From assembly GCF_003602095.1 (NCBI RefSeq), contig NZ_RAHH01000006.1, positions 62,001 through 126,000 on the forward strand: a stretch of DNA of 64,000 nucleotides, given 5' to 3'. Made by a program: the position numbers and the translations under genes. A model generated the notes under the pieces. That model saw nothing but the letters and a program-made list of their open reading frames with translations, was not told the origin of the DNA and did no database searches. Shown piece by piece: positions 27,615 to 37,295 of the stretch; within the stretch, counting starts at the first letter, position 1; each line of letters begins with the position of its first letter. Source of the stretch: Rahnella woolbedingensis (lineage in GTDB: Bacteria; Pseudomonadota; Gammaproteobacteria; Enterobacterales; Enterobacteriaceae).

Positions 27615-28766
27615 ATGAGTTCATCGTGTATAGAAGACCTAAGCATTCAGGACAATCAGTGGTATCGGATAGTCAGCGAATTACTGGCTACAGCGGACAT
27701 CCAGATTAACGGTAATCGCCCTTTTGACCTTAAAGTAAAAAACACTGACTTCTTTAAACGTGTTTTACAGGAAGGTTCTTTGGGTCTGGGTGAAAGCTAT
27801 ATGGATGGTTGGTGGGAATGCGACCGCCTTGATATTTTTTTCCAGCGTGTTCTCCGTGCAGGCCTGGAAAATAAACTCCCCCACCATTTTAAAGACACTC
27901 TGCGCATCGCAGCGGCGCGTCTTACCAATCTGCAATCCCGTAAACGTGCATGGATTGTAGGAAAAGAACACTACGATCTGGGTAATGACTTATTTACTCT
28001 GATGCTCGACCCCTACATGCAATATTCCTGTGGCTACTGGAAAGAAGCGACAACACTTGAAGAAGCTCAGGAAGCCAAACTCAAAATGATCTGCGATAAG
28101 CTGCAATTAAAACCCGGCCAGCGGTTGCTGGATATCGGTTGTGGCTGGGGCGGATTATCAGAATTTGCAGCACGCCATTATGGTGTCAGCGTGGTGGGCG
28201 TTACGATTTCGGCAGAACAACAGAAACTGGCTCAGAAACGCTGTGAAGGGCTGGATGTCACTATTCTGTTGCAGGATTATCGTGATCTCAACGATCAGTT
28301 CGACCGCGTGGTTTCTGTCGGTATGTTTGAACATGTGGGTCCGAAAAATTACCAGACCTACTTTAATGTCGCCAAACGCAATATCAAACCCGACGGCATT
28401 TTCCTGCTACATACCATAGGCTCTAACAAAACAGATCTTAGCGTAGACCCGTGGATCGACAAATATATCTTCCCGAATGGGTGCCTGCCTTCAATTCAAC
28501 AAATTGCTCACACCAGCGAATCATTATTTGTGATGGAAGACTGGCATAATATCGGCGCGGATTATGATCGTACCCTGATGGCGTGGAATGAACGTTTCCA
28601 GAAATACTGGCCTGAACTGGCAGAAAAATATGGCGATCGTTTCCACCGCATGTTCACTTATTATCTCAATGCTTGTGCAGGGGCATTCAGGGCACGTGAC
28701 ATTCAGCTCTGGCAAGTGGTATTCAGTCCTGAAGGCGTTGACGGCGGAATGCGCGTTCCACGTTAA
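27615..28766 (+). CDS. cfa: cyclopropane-fatty-acyl-phospholipid synthase Cfa
   Basis: A 383-residue SAM-dependent enzyme that adds a methylene bridge to unsaturated acyl chains of membrane phospholipids as cells enter stationary phase or meet acid. The N-terminal lipid-binding part holds SLGLGESYMDGWWECD. The SAM fold is LLDIGCGWGGL, and VSVGMFEHVGPKNY and YLNACAGAFRARDIQLWQ carry catalytic residues. It matches E. coli Cfa (382 residues) closely. The ATG at 27615 follows GGAGAAGC. Confidence 0.97.
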   Translation: MSSSCIEDLSIQDNQWYRIVSELLATADIQINGNRPFDLKVKNTDFFKRVLQEGSLGLGESYMDGWWECDRLDIFFQRVLRAGLENKLPHHFKDTLRIAAARLTNLQSRKRAWIVGKEHYDLGNDLFTLMLDPYMQYSCGYWKEATTLEEAQEAKLKMICDKLQLKPGQRLLDIGCGWGGLSEFAARHYGVSVVGVTISAEQQKLAQKRCEGLDVTILLQDYRDLNDQFDRVVSVGMFEHVGPKNYQTYFNVAKRNIKPDGIFLLHTIGSNKTDLSVDPWIDKYIFPNGCLPSIQQIAHTSESLFVMEDWHNIGADYDRTLMAWNERFQKYWPELAEKYGDRFHRMFTYYLNACAGAFRARDIQLWQVVFSPEGVDGGMRVPR

Positions 28767-28793
28767 TCATCCCTGTGAGCGACTGAACGACAT

Positions 28794-28822
28794 AAAAAAA
28801 CCGGACTATCATGTCCGGTTTT
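28794..28822. terminator. bidirectional terminator cfa/ribE
   Basis: AAAACCGGAC and GTCCGGTTTT form a perfect stem with a 6-base loop and A/T-runs on both sides. Confidence 0.9.
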
Positions 28823-28858
28823 TGTTTTTCAGAGGCTTAAAAGCTGACGGTAAAACCT

Positions 28859-29512
28859 TTATTCAGACTTTTCGATCATTGCCTGCGCGGTCGCAATAGC
28901 GGCTTCTCGGCTGGCTAAAACACGTTCAACGGTATCAACTATCGCCTGAGTCTGCGGATCAATTTCGATATTGATTTTGTCGCCCAGACGTTTAGTCCCC
29001 AGCGTAGTACGTTGCAACGTTTCCGGAATCAGATGCACGCAGAAACGGGTACGGGTGACTTCGCCGATGGTCAGACTAATACCATCAATGCCGATATAAC
29101 CTTTATGTAATACATATTTCATCAGATCTTCATGTGGCATACGGAACCAGATCTGACGGTTATTTTCTGACGTTAAAATCTTCGCCACTTCCGCGGTACA
29201 AATAATATGCCCCGACATCAGGTGACCGCCAATTTCGTCATTAAAACGCGCGGCGCGTTCCAGATTCACCTGATCACCGACATTCAGCTCGCCCAGATTT
29301 GTCAGACGAAGCGTCTCTTTCATCAGGTCGAAACTGACCAAATCACCCTTCACTTCGGTCACAGTCAGACAGCAGCCGTTATGTGAAACAGAAGCACCCA
29401 GCTGCAGATTGTCGAGCATATCCTCCGGCAAGCGGACAACATGGGTTCTGAAATTAGGTTTTTCATCGATCGATACGACCGTTCCGGTTCCCTGAACAAT
29501 TCCGGTAAACAT
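28859..29512 (-). CDS. ribE: riboflavin synthase, alpha subunit
   Basis: A 217-residue enzyme (called ribC in E. coli) that dismutates two 6,7-dimethyl-8-ribityllumazine molecules to riboflavin. It is a tandem repeat of two lumazine-binding barrels. The first starts [10 protein letters not shown] with [11 protein letters not shown], and the second has GHLMSGHI and [12 protein letters not shown]. The last ~10 residues form the trimerisation helix. No FMN riboswitch is seen upstream. It is divergent from mdtK. Confidence 0.96.
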   Translation of the reverse strand: MFTGIVQGTGTVVSIDEKPNFRTHVVRLPEDMLDNLQLGASVSHNGCCLTVTEVKGDLVSFDLMKETLRLTNLGELNVGDQVNLERAARFNDEIGGHLMSGHIICTAEVAKILTSENNRQIWFRMPHEDLMKYVLHKGYIGIDGISLTIGEVTRTRFCVHLIPETLQRTTLGTKRLGDKINIEIDPQTQAIVDTVERVLASREAAIATAQAMIEKSE

Positions 29513-29660
29513 AGCCCTTTCCTCAATTCATAAGTCTGTTGTATTAAAAGCGACACTGTTGTCAGTTTGCCGCAGATTTCAGGGAAAGCCAAATCCTCAC
29601 GGGCAGAAATAGCCCCGTCTGCTTTCATTTCATTATTTAACCGCTCGTTAACAGCTTTGT

Positions 29661-29737
29661 TTGCTTAAAAATCCCGACAATGTACAATCTTCGGGCTATT
29701 CCCCCACTCTTTGCGGCCACCTTACGTGGCGATTTTT
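29661..29737 (+). promoter_or_regulatory. mdtK promoter and possible attenuator
   Basis: TTGCTT (29661-29666), a 16-bp spacer and TACAAT (29683-29688) form a promoter. In the ~75-nt leader GCCAC-cttac-GTGGC (29716-29730) makes a small hairpin followed by GATTTTTATT, about 33 bases before the GTG start. This looks like an intrinsic terminator inside a leader, so attenuation of mdtK is possible. Confidence 0.45.
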
Positions 29738-29769
29738 ATTCAATATAATCAACAAAAAAAGGTGTATCT

Positions 29770-31143
29770 GTGCAGAAGTACCTTGCAGAGGCGCGGGTTT
29801 TATTAGCGCTTGCCATTCCGGTCATCCTTGCGCAAATCGCTCAGACTTCCATGGGCGTCGTCGACACCATAATGGCCGGCTCAGTCAGTGCCACAGACAT
29901 GGCCGCCGTCGCAGTCGGGACCTCCATTTGGCTGCCCGCTATTTTATTCGGACACGGCTTATTACTTTCCCTGACGCCGACCGTGGCGCATCTCAATGGT
30001 GCCGGTCGCCGCGACAAGATTGGACATCAGATTCAGCAAGGCTTCTGGCTGGCTTCAGGTGTTTCCGTGCTGATCATCGCCGTATTATATCAATGCGACC
30101 ATATTCTCAGCCTGATGCACAATATTGATCCCGTACTGAAGGCCAAGGCCGTCGGTTATTTACACGCCATTATGTGGGGTGCGCCGGGTTATTTGTTCTT
30201 CCAGGTGCTGCGCGACCAATGCGAAGGCCTGTCAAAAACCAAGCCGGGGATGGTTTTTGGCTTTATCGGTTTACTGGTGAATATCCCCGTTAACTATATT
30301 TTCATCTACGGTAAATTCGGTGCACCCGCCCTCGGTGGCGTCGGCTGCGGCGTCGCAACGGGAACTGTCTATTGGGTGATGTTCTTTATGATGCGATTTT
30401 ATGTCCGTCATAACCGTGCCCTGCGTGACATACAACCTGCTACACGTTTTGCTAAACCCGACTGGGCGACGCTGCGCCGTCTTTCTCAGCTGGGCCTGCC
30501 TATTGCACTGGCATTATTCTTTGAAGTCACACTGTTCGCCATTGTGGCCCTGCTGGTTTCTCCGCTGGGCATTGTCGCCGTGGCCAGTCATCAGATAGCC
30601 CTTAATGTGGGCTCACTGATGTTTGTCGTCCCCCTTTCACTCGGTGTGGCGGCAACGATTCGGGTAGGTTCAAGACTGGGGGAATCTTCCGTTGAAGGCG
30701 CCAAAGTCGCTGCCTATACCAGTATTATGACCGGCATACTTATGGCCTGTTGTACCGCAACAACGGCGATTTTGTTCCGCGAACACATTGCTGCGCTGTA
30801 TAACGACAGCCCTGAAGTGGTAACGCTGGCCTCGCATCTTCTGATTTTTGCAGCGTTGTTCCAGATTTCAGATGCCATCCAGGTTATTGGCAGCGGCATT
30901 CTGCGTGGCTATAAAGATACCCGTTCTATCTTCTATATAACGTTCATTGCCTATTGGGTACTCGGACTGCCGGTCGGATACATGCTGGGCCTTACCGATT
31001 TGCTGGTACCGCGAATGGGACCGAGTGGTTTCTGGTGCGGATTTATTCTGGGGCTGACCTTTGCAGCGCTGATGATGACGTTGCGCATGCGCTGGTTACA
31101 GAAGCAACCGTCCTACACGATTTTGCAAAAAGCCGGTCGCTGA
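29770..31143 (+). CDS. mdtK: MATE-family multidrug efflux pump MdtK (NorM)
   Basis: A 457-residue, 12-helix Na+-coupled multidrug exporter, identical in length to E. coli MdtK. The first half has [26 protein letters not shown] and [23 protein letters not shown]. The homologous second half starts [22 protein letters not shown], showing the internal duplication of MATE proteins. The start is GTG with AAAGGTG upstream. It exports dyes, fluoroquinolones and similar cations. Confidence 0.96.
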   Translation: MQKYLAEARVLLALAIPVILAQIAQTSMGVVDTIMAGSVSATDMAAVAVGTSIWLPAILFGHGLLLSLTPTVAHLNGAGRRDKIGHQIQQGFWLASGVSVLIIAVLYQCDHILSLMHNIDPVLKAKAVGYLHAIMWGAPGYLFFQVLRDQCEGLSKTKPGMVFGFIGLLVNIPVNYIFIYGKFGAPALGGVGCGVATGTVYWVMFFMMRFYVRHNRALRDIQPATRFAKPDWATLRRLSQLGLPIALALFFEVTLFAIVALLVSPLGIVAVASHQIALNVGSLMFVVPLSLGVAATIRVGSRLGESSVEGAKVAAYTSIMTGILMACCTATTAILFREHIAALYNDSPEVVTLASHLLIFAALFQISDAIQVIGSGILRGYKDTRSIFYITFIAYWVLGLPVGYMLGLTDLLVPRMGPSGFWCGFILGLTFAALMMTLRMRWLQKQPSYTILQKAGR

Positions 31144-31295
31144 CTGATCTGCTGTTTTCTCCCACGCGCTGATAAGCTCTCTTACGGCGCGCGGGATTTT
31201 GTATCCGTGCAGTGCCTGATATGCCTAAAAAAACAACGCAATGCGCATTCGCTCGACAGTCACGCACAATATGACAGGAAAATGTCTTTTTTCCC

Positions 31296-31324
31296 TTGCC
31301 AGTATTCAGAGAGGTCGTTAATAT
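31296..31324 (+). promoter_or_regulatory. promoter of the tRNA-Val cluster
   Basis: TTGCCA (31296-31301), an exact 17-bp spacer and TAATAT (31319-31324) are followed by the C-rich discriminator CCCCG typical of stringently controlled stable-RNA promoters. Confidence 0.7.
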
Positions 31325-31368
31325 TCGTCCCCGTCGCCAACACTGGCTGACAAAAAAAGAAAAACGAT

Positions 31369-31445
31369 GCGTCCGTAGCTCAGTTGGTTAGAGCACCACC
31401 TTGACATGGTGGGGGTCGGTGGTTCGAGTCCACTCGGACGCACCA
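31369..31445 (+). tRNA. tRNA-Val(GAC), copy 1
   Basis: The 77-nt sequence folds as a cloverleaf. It has acceptor arms GCGTCCG/CGGACGC, a D arm, the anticodon stem CCACC/GGTGG around TTGACAT (anticodon GAC), a 5-base variable loop, the T loop TTCGAGT and an encoded CCA. E. coli has valV-valW (GAC) at the same place after mdtK. Confidence 0.98.
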
Positions 31446-31473
31446 ATTTTCTCGCAGTACCGTTGCATGATGT

Positions 31474-31550
31474 GCGTCCGTAGCTCAGTTGGTTAGAGCA
31501 CCACCTTGACATGGTGGGGGTCGGTGGTTCGAGTCCACTCGGACGCACCA
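31474..31550 (+). tRNA. tRNA-Val(GAC), copy 2
   Basis: Identical in sequence to the first copy, 105 bp downstream, with CCA encoded. Confidence 0.98.
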
Positions 31551-31578
31551 ATTTTCTCGCAGTACCGTTGCATGATGT

Positions 31579-31655
31579 GCGTCCGTAGCTCAGTTGGTTA
31601 GAGCACCACCTTGACATGGTGGGGGTCGGTGGTTCGAGTCCACTCGGACGCACCA
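31579..31655 (+). tRNA. tRNA-Val(GAC), copy 3
   Basis: Identical to the two preceding copies and the last of the cluster. No clear hairpin terminator follows. The 290 bp from here to the pykF promoter show no gene. Confidence 0.98.
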
Positions 31656-31921
31656 AAGCAACGTTCTCTCTTTCCTCTGTGCTGTCAATTCTGATTCAAA
31701 TCCCAACACTAAAATCTCCGAACACCCTTTTCTGTTTACGTCCAGCGTTTCTCAGCGACATCCGTTTGTATTTTTTTAAGATTATTTGTCACTTGTGTCA
31801 TTTTCGATCGCAGCGTGAAAAAAATGTTGTGACCTGCTGATTTATACGCTGCCCGCATTGGGTAAATTCAAAACAACGTTCCGAAATATGCCCTAAGCTT
31901 GCGCAACATCACGTTTTTTAT

Positions 31922-31981
31922 TTGGTTTCCCAACCCGTTCCCCTCTATAATACGCATCGTCTCTTCGATTGAATGGTTTCA
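31922..31981 (+). promoter_or_regulatory. pykF promoter with Cra (FruR) operator
   Basis: TTGGTT (31922-31927), an 18-bp spacer and TATAAT (31946-31951) form the promoter. TGAATGGTTTCA (31970-31981) matches 10 of 12 positions of the Cra palindrome TGAAACGTTTCA. It lies just downstream of the start site, the geometry of repression known for pykF. The leader to the ATG is about 250 nt. Confidence 0.75.
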
Positions 31982-32210
31982 GCCCCTTGATCTGTCGATA
32001 TCGCCCTAATAAAAGCGTGACCACTCCAGTAGCGATGATAAATCGCACAAATCGCTATGCTTTGGCTGAACTTACTACACCATTCCTTTCACAGTCTTCT
32101 ACGCTTAGTAATGATTTGATTCAACCAGGCACCATCCAATTTCCGCGCGGGCAGCAATGCTGTCAGGCAAACACTTTTCCAATCCATCACAACTTGTAGA
32201 TAAAATCGTC

Positions 32211-33623
32211 ATGAAAAAGACTAAAATTGTTTGTACCATCGGCCCGAAAACCGAATCCGAAGAAATGCTGACCAAACTGCTTGATGCAGGCATGAACGTT
32301 ATGCGTCTGAACTTCTCCCACGGTGATTATGAAGAGCACGGTCAGCGCATTCAAAATATCCGCAACGTGATGGCGAAGACCGGTCACAAAGCGGCAGTTC
32401 TGCTCGACACCAAAGGTCCTGAAATCCGCACCATGAAACTGGAAGGCGGCAAAGACGCTTCTCTGGTTGCGGGTCAGACTTATACCTTCACGACTGATCA
32501 AAGCGTTATCGGTAACACCGAGCGCGTTGCAGTCACTTATCAGGGCTTCGCAGCTGACCTGAAAATCGGCAACACCATTCTGGTCGATGACGGCCTGATC
32601 GGTATGGAAGTGACCAACGTCTCTGAAACCGAAGTCACCTGTAAAGTGCTGAACAACGGTGACCTGGGCGAGAACAAAGGTGTTAACCTGCCAGGCGTTT
32701 CTATCGCACTGCCAGCGCTGGCTGAAAAAGACAAACGTGACCTGATCTTCGGTTGTGAGCAAGGCGTTGACTTCGTCGCGGCTTCTTTCATCCGTAAACG
32801 TTCTGACGTTCTGGAAATCCGCGAACATCTGAAAGCACACGGTGGCGAGCACATCCAGATCATCTCCAAAATTGAAAACCAGGAAGGCCTGAACAACTTC
32901 GACGAAATCCTCGAAGCTTCTGACGGCATCATGGTTGCACGTGGCGACCTGGGTGTTGAAATCCCGGTTGAAGAAGTTATCTTCGCGCAGAAGATGATGA
33001 TTGAGAAATGTAACCGTGCACGCAAAGTGGTTATCACCGCTACGCAGATGCTCGATTCTATGATCAAAAACCCACGCCCTACCCGCGCTGAAGCAGGCGA
33101 CGTGGCTAACGCCATCATCGACGGCACCGACGCAGTTATGCTGTCTGGTGAAAGTGCGAAAGGTAAATACCCGCTGGAAGCTGTGACCATCATGGCGACC
33201 ATTTGTGACCGTACTGACCGAGTAATGCAAAGCCGCATCGATGGTCAGAACGACAACCGCAAACTGCGTATTACTGAAGCCGTTTGCCGCGGTGCTGTAG
33301 AAACTGCTGAGAAACTGGATGCGCCACTGATCGTTGTCGCAACCAGCGGTGGTAAATCCGCTAAAGCTGTGCGTAAATACTTCCCGCATGCCACTATCCT
33401 GGCTCTGACCACCAATGAAATCACCGCACGTCAGTTGATCCTGACCAAAGGTGTTGTGACTCAGCTGGTAAAAGAAATTGCCTCTACTGATGATTTCTAC
33501 CGTATCGGTAAAGAAGCCGCCATCGAAAGTGGTCTGGCTCAGAAAGGCGACATCGTAGTAATGGTTTCTGGCGCACTGGTTCAGAGCGGCACAACAAATA
33601 CTTCATCGGTACATGTTGTTTAA
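32211..33623 (+). CDS. pykF: pyruvate kinase I PykF
   Basis: A 470-residue glycolytic enzyme making pyruvate and ATP from phosphoenolpyruvate and ADP, fructose-1,6-bisphosphate activated in this subtype. The start [16 protein letters not shown] and the length equal E. coli PykF. Active-site segments are [32 protein letters not shown] with the catalytic Lys, and [16 protein letters not shown] and [28 protein letters not shown]. It is strongly expressed, judging from codon use biased to optimal codons. Confidence 0.98.
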   Translation: MKKTKIVCTIGPKTESEEMLTKLLDAGMNVMRLNFSHGDYEEHGQRIQNIRNVMAKTGHKAAVLLDTKGPEIRTMKLEGGKDASLVAGQTYTFTTDQSVIGNTERVAVTYQGFAADLKIGNTILVDDGLIGMEVTNVSETEVTCKVLNNGDLGENKGVNLPGVSIALPALAEKDKRDLIFGCEQGVDFVAASFIRKRSDVLEIREHLKAHGGEHIQIISKIENQEGLNNFDEILEASDGIMVARGDLGVEIPVEEVIFAQKMMIEKCNRARKVVITATQMLDSMIKNPRPTRAEAGDVANAIIDGTDAVMLSGESAKGKYPLEAVTIMATICDRTDRVMQSRIDGQNDNRKLRITEAVCRGAVETAEKLDAPLIVVATSGGKSAKAVRKYFPHATILALTTNEITARQLILTKGVVTQLVKEIASTDDFYRIGKEAAIESGLAQKGDIVVMVSGALVQSGTTNTSSVHVV

Positions 33624-33646
33624 TTAAAAACGGCACCAAAAGCATT

Positions 33647-33680
33647 AATGAACGCCGCGTAAAGTGGCGTTCATTTATTC
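33647..33680 (+). terminator. pykF terminator
   Basis: AATGAACGCC and GGCGTTCATT form a 10-bp stem around a 9-base loop, followed by a T-rich stretch. Confidence 0.75.
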
Positions 33681-33843
33681 AAAAAGTATCTTGTTTCATA
33701 AAAAGTGCGAAAAGCGGTAGCAGCAAAATTGGGATAAGTCCCATGGAATACAGCTGTTTTCGCAGCAATTTTTAACTTTTTCGTAAAAAAAGATGCTTCT
33801 TTGAGCGAACGATCAAAATATAGCGTTTACTGGCAAAAAATTA

Positions 33844-33880
33844 TTCTCATTAGAAAATAGTTTGTGTAATACTTGTAACG
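33844..33880 (+). promoter_or_regulatory. lpp promoter
   Basis: TTCTCA (33844-33849) and AATACT (33868-33873) sit inside sequence recalled as near-identical to the E. coli lpp promoter and leader, including the ribosome-site block TCTAGAGGG. AT-rich DNA upstream (33760-33840) may act as an UP element. The leader is about 37 nt. Confidence 0.75.
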
Positions 33881-33895
33881 CTACATGGAGATTAA

Positions 33896-34153
<258 letters not shown>

Positions 34154-34171
34154 TATTTACTTCTCTAGTTC

Positions 34172-34200
34172 AATGGCGCACTCAGTGCGCCATTTTTTTT
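34172..34200 (+). terminator. lpp terminator
   Basis: AATGGCGCACT and AGTGCGCCATT form a perfect 11-bp stem with a single-base nominal loop (A-T pairs open to enlarge it), followed by eight T. Confidence 0.92.
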
Positions 34201-34295
34201 GCCTGCAATTTACCCTCCCCGTTGTTCATCTGGCATGACCTTCATCTTTCCTCTTTTTTAAAACGCTCCCTATGGCACGCCTGAATATCGGACGT

Positions 34296-34322
34296 AAAAA
34301 AGGAGCCATAATGGCTCCTTTA
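34296..34322 (-). terminator. ldtE terminator
   Basis: AAAGGAGCC and GGCTCCTTT form a stem with a 5-base loop. On the reverse strand it is followed by TTTTTTACG. Confidence 0.8.
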
Positions 34323-34355
34323 GAAAAAATCGCTTCTGAATCGTTTCTGTAGCGC

Positions 34356-35372
34356 TTACTGCGCGCTTGCGGTTGTCACTCCAGATTGGTGTGCCGCAGC
34401 AGCCGTTTGTGGCTCATTCACAGGGGGTGGTGTATCTGTCGCCTTATCACCCACACTCACTACAACCGGCATGCCTGAACGGCGCGTAATCGCCTCTTTT
34501 ACCATGGCGGCATTAGTCTCATCGTTCTTGATGAATTTCTTCATGGCAGCGGTCAGCGGGATCGGTTTGGTTTGCGGATCATCCTTTTCTGTATGCGATA
34601 AAGGCTGATGCACTTCGATATAACGCTTACCGTCCGGCTCCACGTCATATTTGATTGGCTGATTCACAATCTGCACCCGTGTCCCTTTTGGCACCGAGTT
34701 AAACAGCGCCTCGATATCGTCAGGACGCAGACGGATACAGCCTGAACTCACGCGCATACCAATACCAAAGTTGGCATTCGTGCCGTGTATCAGATACTGC
34801 CCTGTTCCGGCTGACAGACGCATCGCGAACAACCCCATCGGGTTATCCGGTCCGGCAGGCACCATTCCCGGCAAGGTAATGCCATCTTTCAGATACGCTT
34901 TGCGGATATTTACCGTCGGCGTCCAGGTAGGGTTAGGGATTTTCTGGCTGACTGATGTCACCATCTCCGGCGTATTGCGACCCAGCTGACCAATACCAAT
35001 CGGATAGACGATGACTTTATCTTCGCCTTTCGGATAGTAATACAGACGCAGTTCCGCCAGATTCACCACAATGCCTTCGCGTTTTGTGTCGGGTAACAGC
35101 ATCTGTGAAGGAATAGTCAGTACGGTTCCCGCTTTTGGCAGATAGGGGTCAGTACCGGGGTTAGCTTCCAGCATAGCGATCAGGCCAATCTGATATTTGG
35201 CTGCCACGTCTTCCAGCGGTTTACCGTCATTAGGCACCACATAAGTCGTGTTTTCGCCAATCAGGCGGCTGTTATCCGGCGGCAAAGGGTATTCTGCTGC
35301 ACTTGCAGTCATGGAATGCGCTGCCACAAAAGTGCCAACTAACATTGCCAGAAGGGGTAATGCGCGTCTCAT
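34356..35372 (-). CDS. ldtE: L,D-transpeptidase LdtE-like (YnhG)
   Basis: A 338-residue periplasmic enzyme with a signal peptide ending in ASA. A LysM-type peptidoglycan-binding domain (about 42-95, TYVVPNDGKPLEDVAAKYQIGL) is followed by a YkuD catalytic domain. Its active-site block is HGTNANFGIGMRVSSGCIRL, with the nucleophilic Cys. A C-terminal extension is rich in Pro, Ala, Thr and Gln. Position next to lpp and suf matches E. coli ynhG (ldtE), which forms 3-3 cross-links. ATG at 35372 has AAGGA seven bases upstream. Confidence 0.92.
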   Translation of the reverse strand: MRRALPLLAMLVGTFVAAHSMTASAAEYPLPPDNSRLIGENTTYVVPNDGKPLEDVAAKYQIGLIAMLEANPGTDPYLPKAGTVLTIPSQMLLPDTKREGIVVNLAELRLYYYPKGEDKVIVYPIGIGQLGRNTPEMVTSVSQKIPNPTWTPTVNIRKAYLKDGITLPGMVPAGPDNPMGLFAMRLSAGTGQYLIHGTNANFGIGMRVSSGCIRLRPDDIEALFNSVPKGTRVQIVNQPIKYDVEPDGKRYIEVHQPLSHTEKDDPQTKPIPLTAAMKKFIKNDETNAAMVKEAITRRSGMPVVVSVGDKATDTPPPVNEPQTAAAAHQSGVTTASAQ

Positions 35373-35578
35373 ACTCAGTCCTTTTTCGGCCTGCACTCAG
35401 ACAATCTGAGGCAAGACAATTTTCTCGTCTGGTAATACTAGCAGCGCAGAATCTGGTGGCAATCAAACCACAGAAAATCAGAAAGTTACCTGAAGTAAGT
35501 CTGAAGAAAACGACAAAGATAGTGAATTGAAAAATCAGACTAAAAAGGAAATGCGAAAGGGAGAACGGGGAATTTGCC

Positions 35579-35610
35579 TTGCTCATTAGCAGACAATTCC
35601 TAATGAGCAA
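35579..35610. terminator. hairpin at the end of the suf operon
   Basis: TTGCTCATTAG and CTAATGAGCAA are perfect 11-base reverse complements around a 10-base loop, 22 bp beyond the sufE stop. There is no T-run, so it may stabilise an mRNA end rather than be a classic terminator. Confidence 0.5.
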
Positions 35611-35632
35611 AGCAGCATGACGGTAGGCTATA

Positions 35633-36046
35633 TTAAGACAGCTGTGCAGCCTTAGCACGAATCGAGCGGATCATCGCTTCCAGCCCTTGCGAGCGGGAAG
35701 GTGTCAGATGCTGGCTCAGTTCCAGTTCAGTGAAGAACGGACGCACATCCAGCTCAACGACATCACGCGGCGTTAAGCCCTGATACAGGCTGAACACAAT
35801 AGCCACCAGACCTTTTACGATGGCAGCATCACTGTCACCCTCAAAGGTCAGCGCACCATTTTCATCCGTACGCATCACAATCCACACCTGGCTCTGGCAG
35901 CCGGAAATCAGGTTTTGATCCTGACGATATTCTTCTGCCAGCACCGGTAACTGGCCACCCAGTTCGATCACATACAGATACTTCTCTTCCCAGTTCGGGC
36001 ACCGGGAAAAGTTTTTAACTAACTTATTTTTATCGGGCAAAGCCAT
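35633..36046 (-). CDS. sufE: cysteine desulfuration protein SufE
   Basis: A 137-residue sulfur acceptor that takes persulfide from SufS and passes it to SufB. The acceptor Cys is in [11 protein letters not shown] (residue about 51). Length and termini fit the family. ATG at 36046 has AGGATG upstream and lies 28 bp after the sufS stop codon. It is the last gene of sufABCDSE. Confidence 0.95.
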   Translation of the reverse strand: MALPDKNKLVKNFSRCPNWEEKYLYVIELGGQLPVLAEEYRQDQNLISGCQSQVWIVMRTDENGALTFEGDSDAAIVKGLVAIVFSLYQGLTPRDVVELDVRPFFTELELSQHLTPSRSQGLEAMIRSIRAKAAQLS

Positions 36047-36074
36047 AACAACATCCTGATCAAGGCTGGCAGGA

Positions 36075-37295
36075 TTAACCCAACAGCCGGTGAATACGTT
36101 GCAGTCCTGCGACCAGACGGTCGACTTCTTCACGGGTATTGTACATCGCGAGCGACGCGCGGCACATAGCCGGTACACCGTAGAAGGACATTAACGGCAT
36201 CGCACAGTGATGACCGGTGCGAATGGCAATTCCGTATTGATCAAGGAAACTGCCGACATCATAGGCATGGTGTTTACCCAGATTGAACGCAATCACCCCT
36301 GCACGCGTTGTCGGGCCGTAAATTTGAATATCCGGCACCTGCTCCATCGCTTTCAGCGCGTAGTCCATCAGTTCCTGTTCATAAGCGTGGATGTTCTGCA
36401 GGCCCAGTTCAGTCACATATTCGATGGCAGCACCCAACCCCATAATACCGCCGGTGTTCGGGGTACCCGCTTCAAAGCGCCACGGGGCTGCTGCAAAAGT
36501 GGTGCCTTCTGTCAGGCTGACATGCTTGATCATCGAGCCGCCGCCTTCCCACGGTGGCATCTGATCCAGCAAGGCTTTGCGACCATACAGAATCCCAATG
36601 CCGGTCGGCCCGTACAGTTTATGCCCGGACCACACGTAGAAATCACAACCCAGCGCCTGAACGTCTACCGCGTGATGCATAACTGCCTGTGCGCCATCCA
36701 CCAAAACGGTCAGCCCGGCGGCTTTCGCCTGAGGAATGATTTTTTCGAGCGGATTAACGGTGCCCAGCACATTGGAAACATGTGCCAGAGTCAGCAATTT
36801 AGTGCGCGGCGTGATCAGGGATTCGAGCTGCGATAAATCAAGCTCACCTTCCGGCGTCAGATGCCAGACGTCGATATGCAAACCACGTTCTTTCGCCAGC
36901 ATCTGCCAGGGTACGATGTTCGCGTGGTGTTCCATTTCGGTCAGAATAATGTGGTCGCCGGGCTGCAAAAATTCGCGCCCCCAGGTATTAGCGACCAGGT
37001 TAATGGCTTCCGTGGAACCTTTCACGAAGACAATTTCTTCTGCCGACTCAGCATTCATGAATTGTGCGGCCTGCGTGCGGACGTTTTCCATCTGCTCGGT
37101 CGCTTCTGCGCTCATTGTGTGAATGCCGCGGTGAACCGCAGCATAACCTTGCTCGAAGAAAGACATTTCACGTTGAATGACCTGACGCGGTTTCTGTGCG
37201 CTGGCCGCGCTGTCAAGGTAGGCCAGCGGCTGGCCGTTAACTTCACGGCTCAGTACAGGGAAATCGCTACGTACTCTTTCCAGTGGAAAACTCAT
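36075..37295 (-). CDS. sufS: cysteine desulfurase SufS
   Basis: A 406-residue pyridoxal-phosphate enzyme, the same length as E. coli SufS, releasing sulfur from cysteine. The PLP lysine is in [11 protein letters not shown] (about 226) and the persulfide Cys in [11 protein letters not shown] (about 364). [12 protein letters not shown] and [13 protein letters not shown] are the other cofactor contacts. Its start overlaps the sufD stop as TAATG, so the two are translationally coupled. Confidence 0.97.
   Translation of the reverse strand: MSFPLERVRSDFPVLSREVNGQPLAYLDSAASAQKPRQVIQREMSFFEQGYAAVHRGIHTMSAEATEQMENVRTQAAQFMNAESAEEIVFVKGSTEAINLVANTWGREFLQPGDHIILTEMEHHANIVPWQMLAKERGLHIDVWHLTPEGELDLSQLESLITPRTKLLTLAHVSNVLGTVNPLEKIIPQAKAAGLTVLVDGAQAVMHHAVDVQALGCDFYVWSGHKLYGPTGIGILYGRKALLDQMPPWEGGGSMIKHVSLTEGTTFAAAPWRFEAGTPNTGGIMGLGAAIEYVTELGLQNIHAYEQELMDYALKAMEQVPDIQIYGPTTRAGVIAFNLGKHHAYDVGSFLDQYGIAIRTGHHCAMPLMSFYGVPAMCRASLAMYNTREEVDRLVAGLQRIHRLLG

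Larger units (their letters stand above)
31369..31655 (+). repeat. 105-bp tandem repeat containing the tRNA-Val genes
   Basis: The start-to-start distance is exactly 105 bp twice. The two 28-bp spacers (31446-31473 and 31551-31578) are identical to each other as well as the tRNAs, so the unit was copied as a whole and recently, or is kept uniform by recombination. Confidence 0.95.

Noticed and set aside
28860..29769. FMN riboswitch near ribE
   Set aside because: The ribE upstream region lacks the conserved FMN-element blocks; in enterobacteria that switch belongs to ribB.
31369..31655. Regular direct repeats that might suggest a CRISPR array
   Set aside because: The repeated units are whole tRNA-Val genes and the spacers are identical to each other; no cas genes are present.
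31318..31656. 112-codon reverse-strand reading frame with three repeated blocks across the tRNA genes
   Set aside because: It is the antisense of three identical tRNA genes; such frames are a well-known source of false proteins. The repeat is the tRNA triplication.
32187..33389. 400-codon reverse-strand open frame
   Set aside because: It lies antisense to pykF, whose sequence is unmistakable; biased codon use of the highly expressed gene leaves the opposite strand open.
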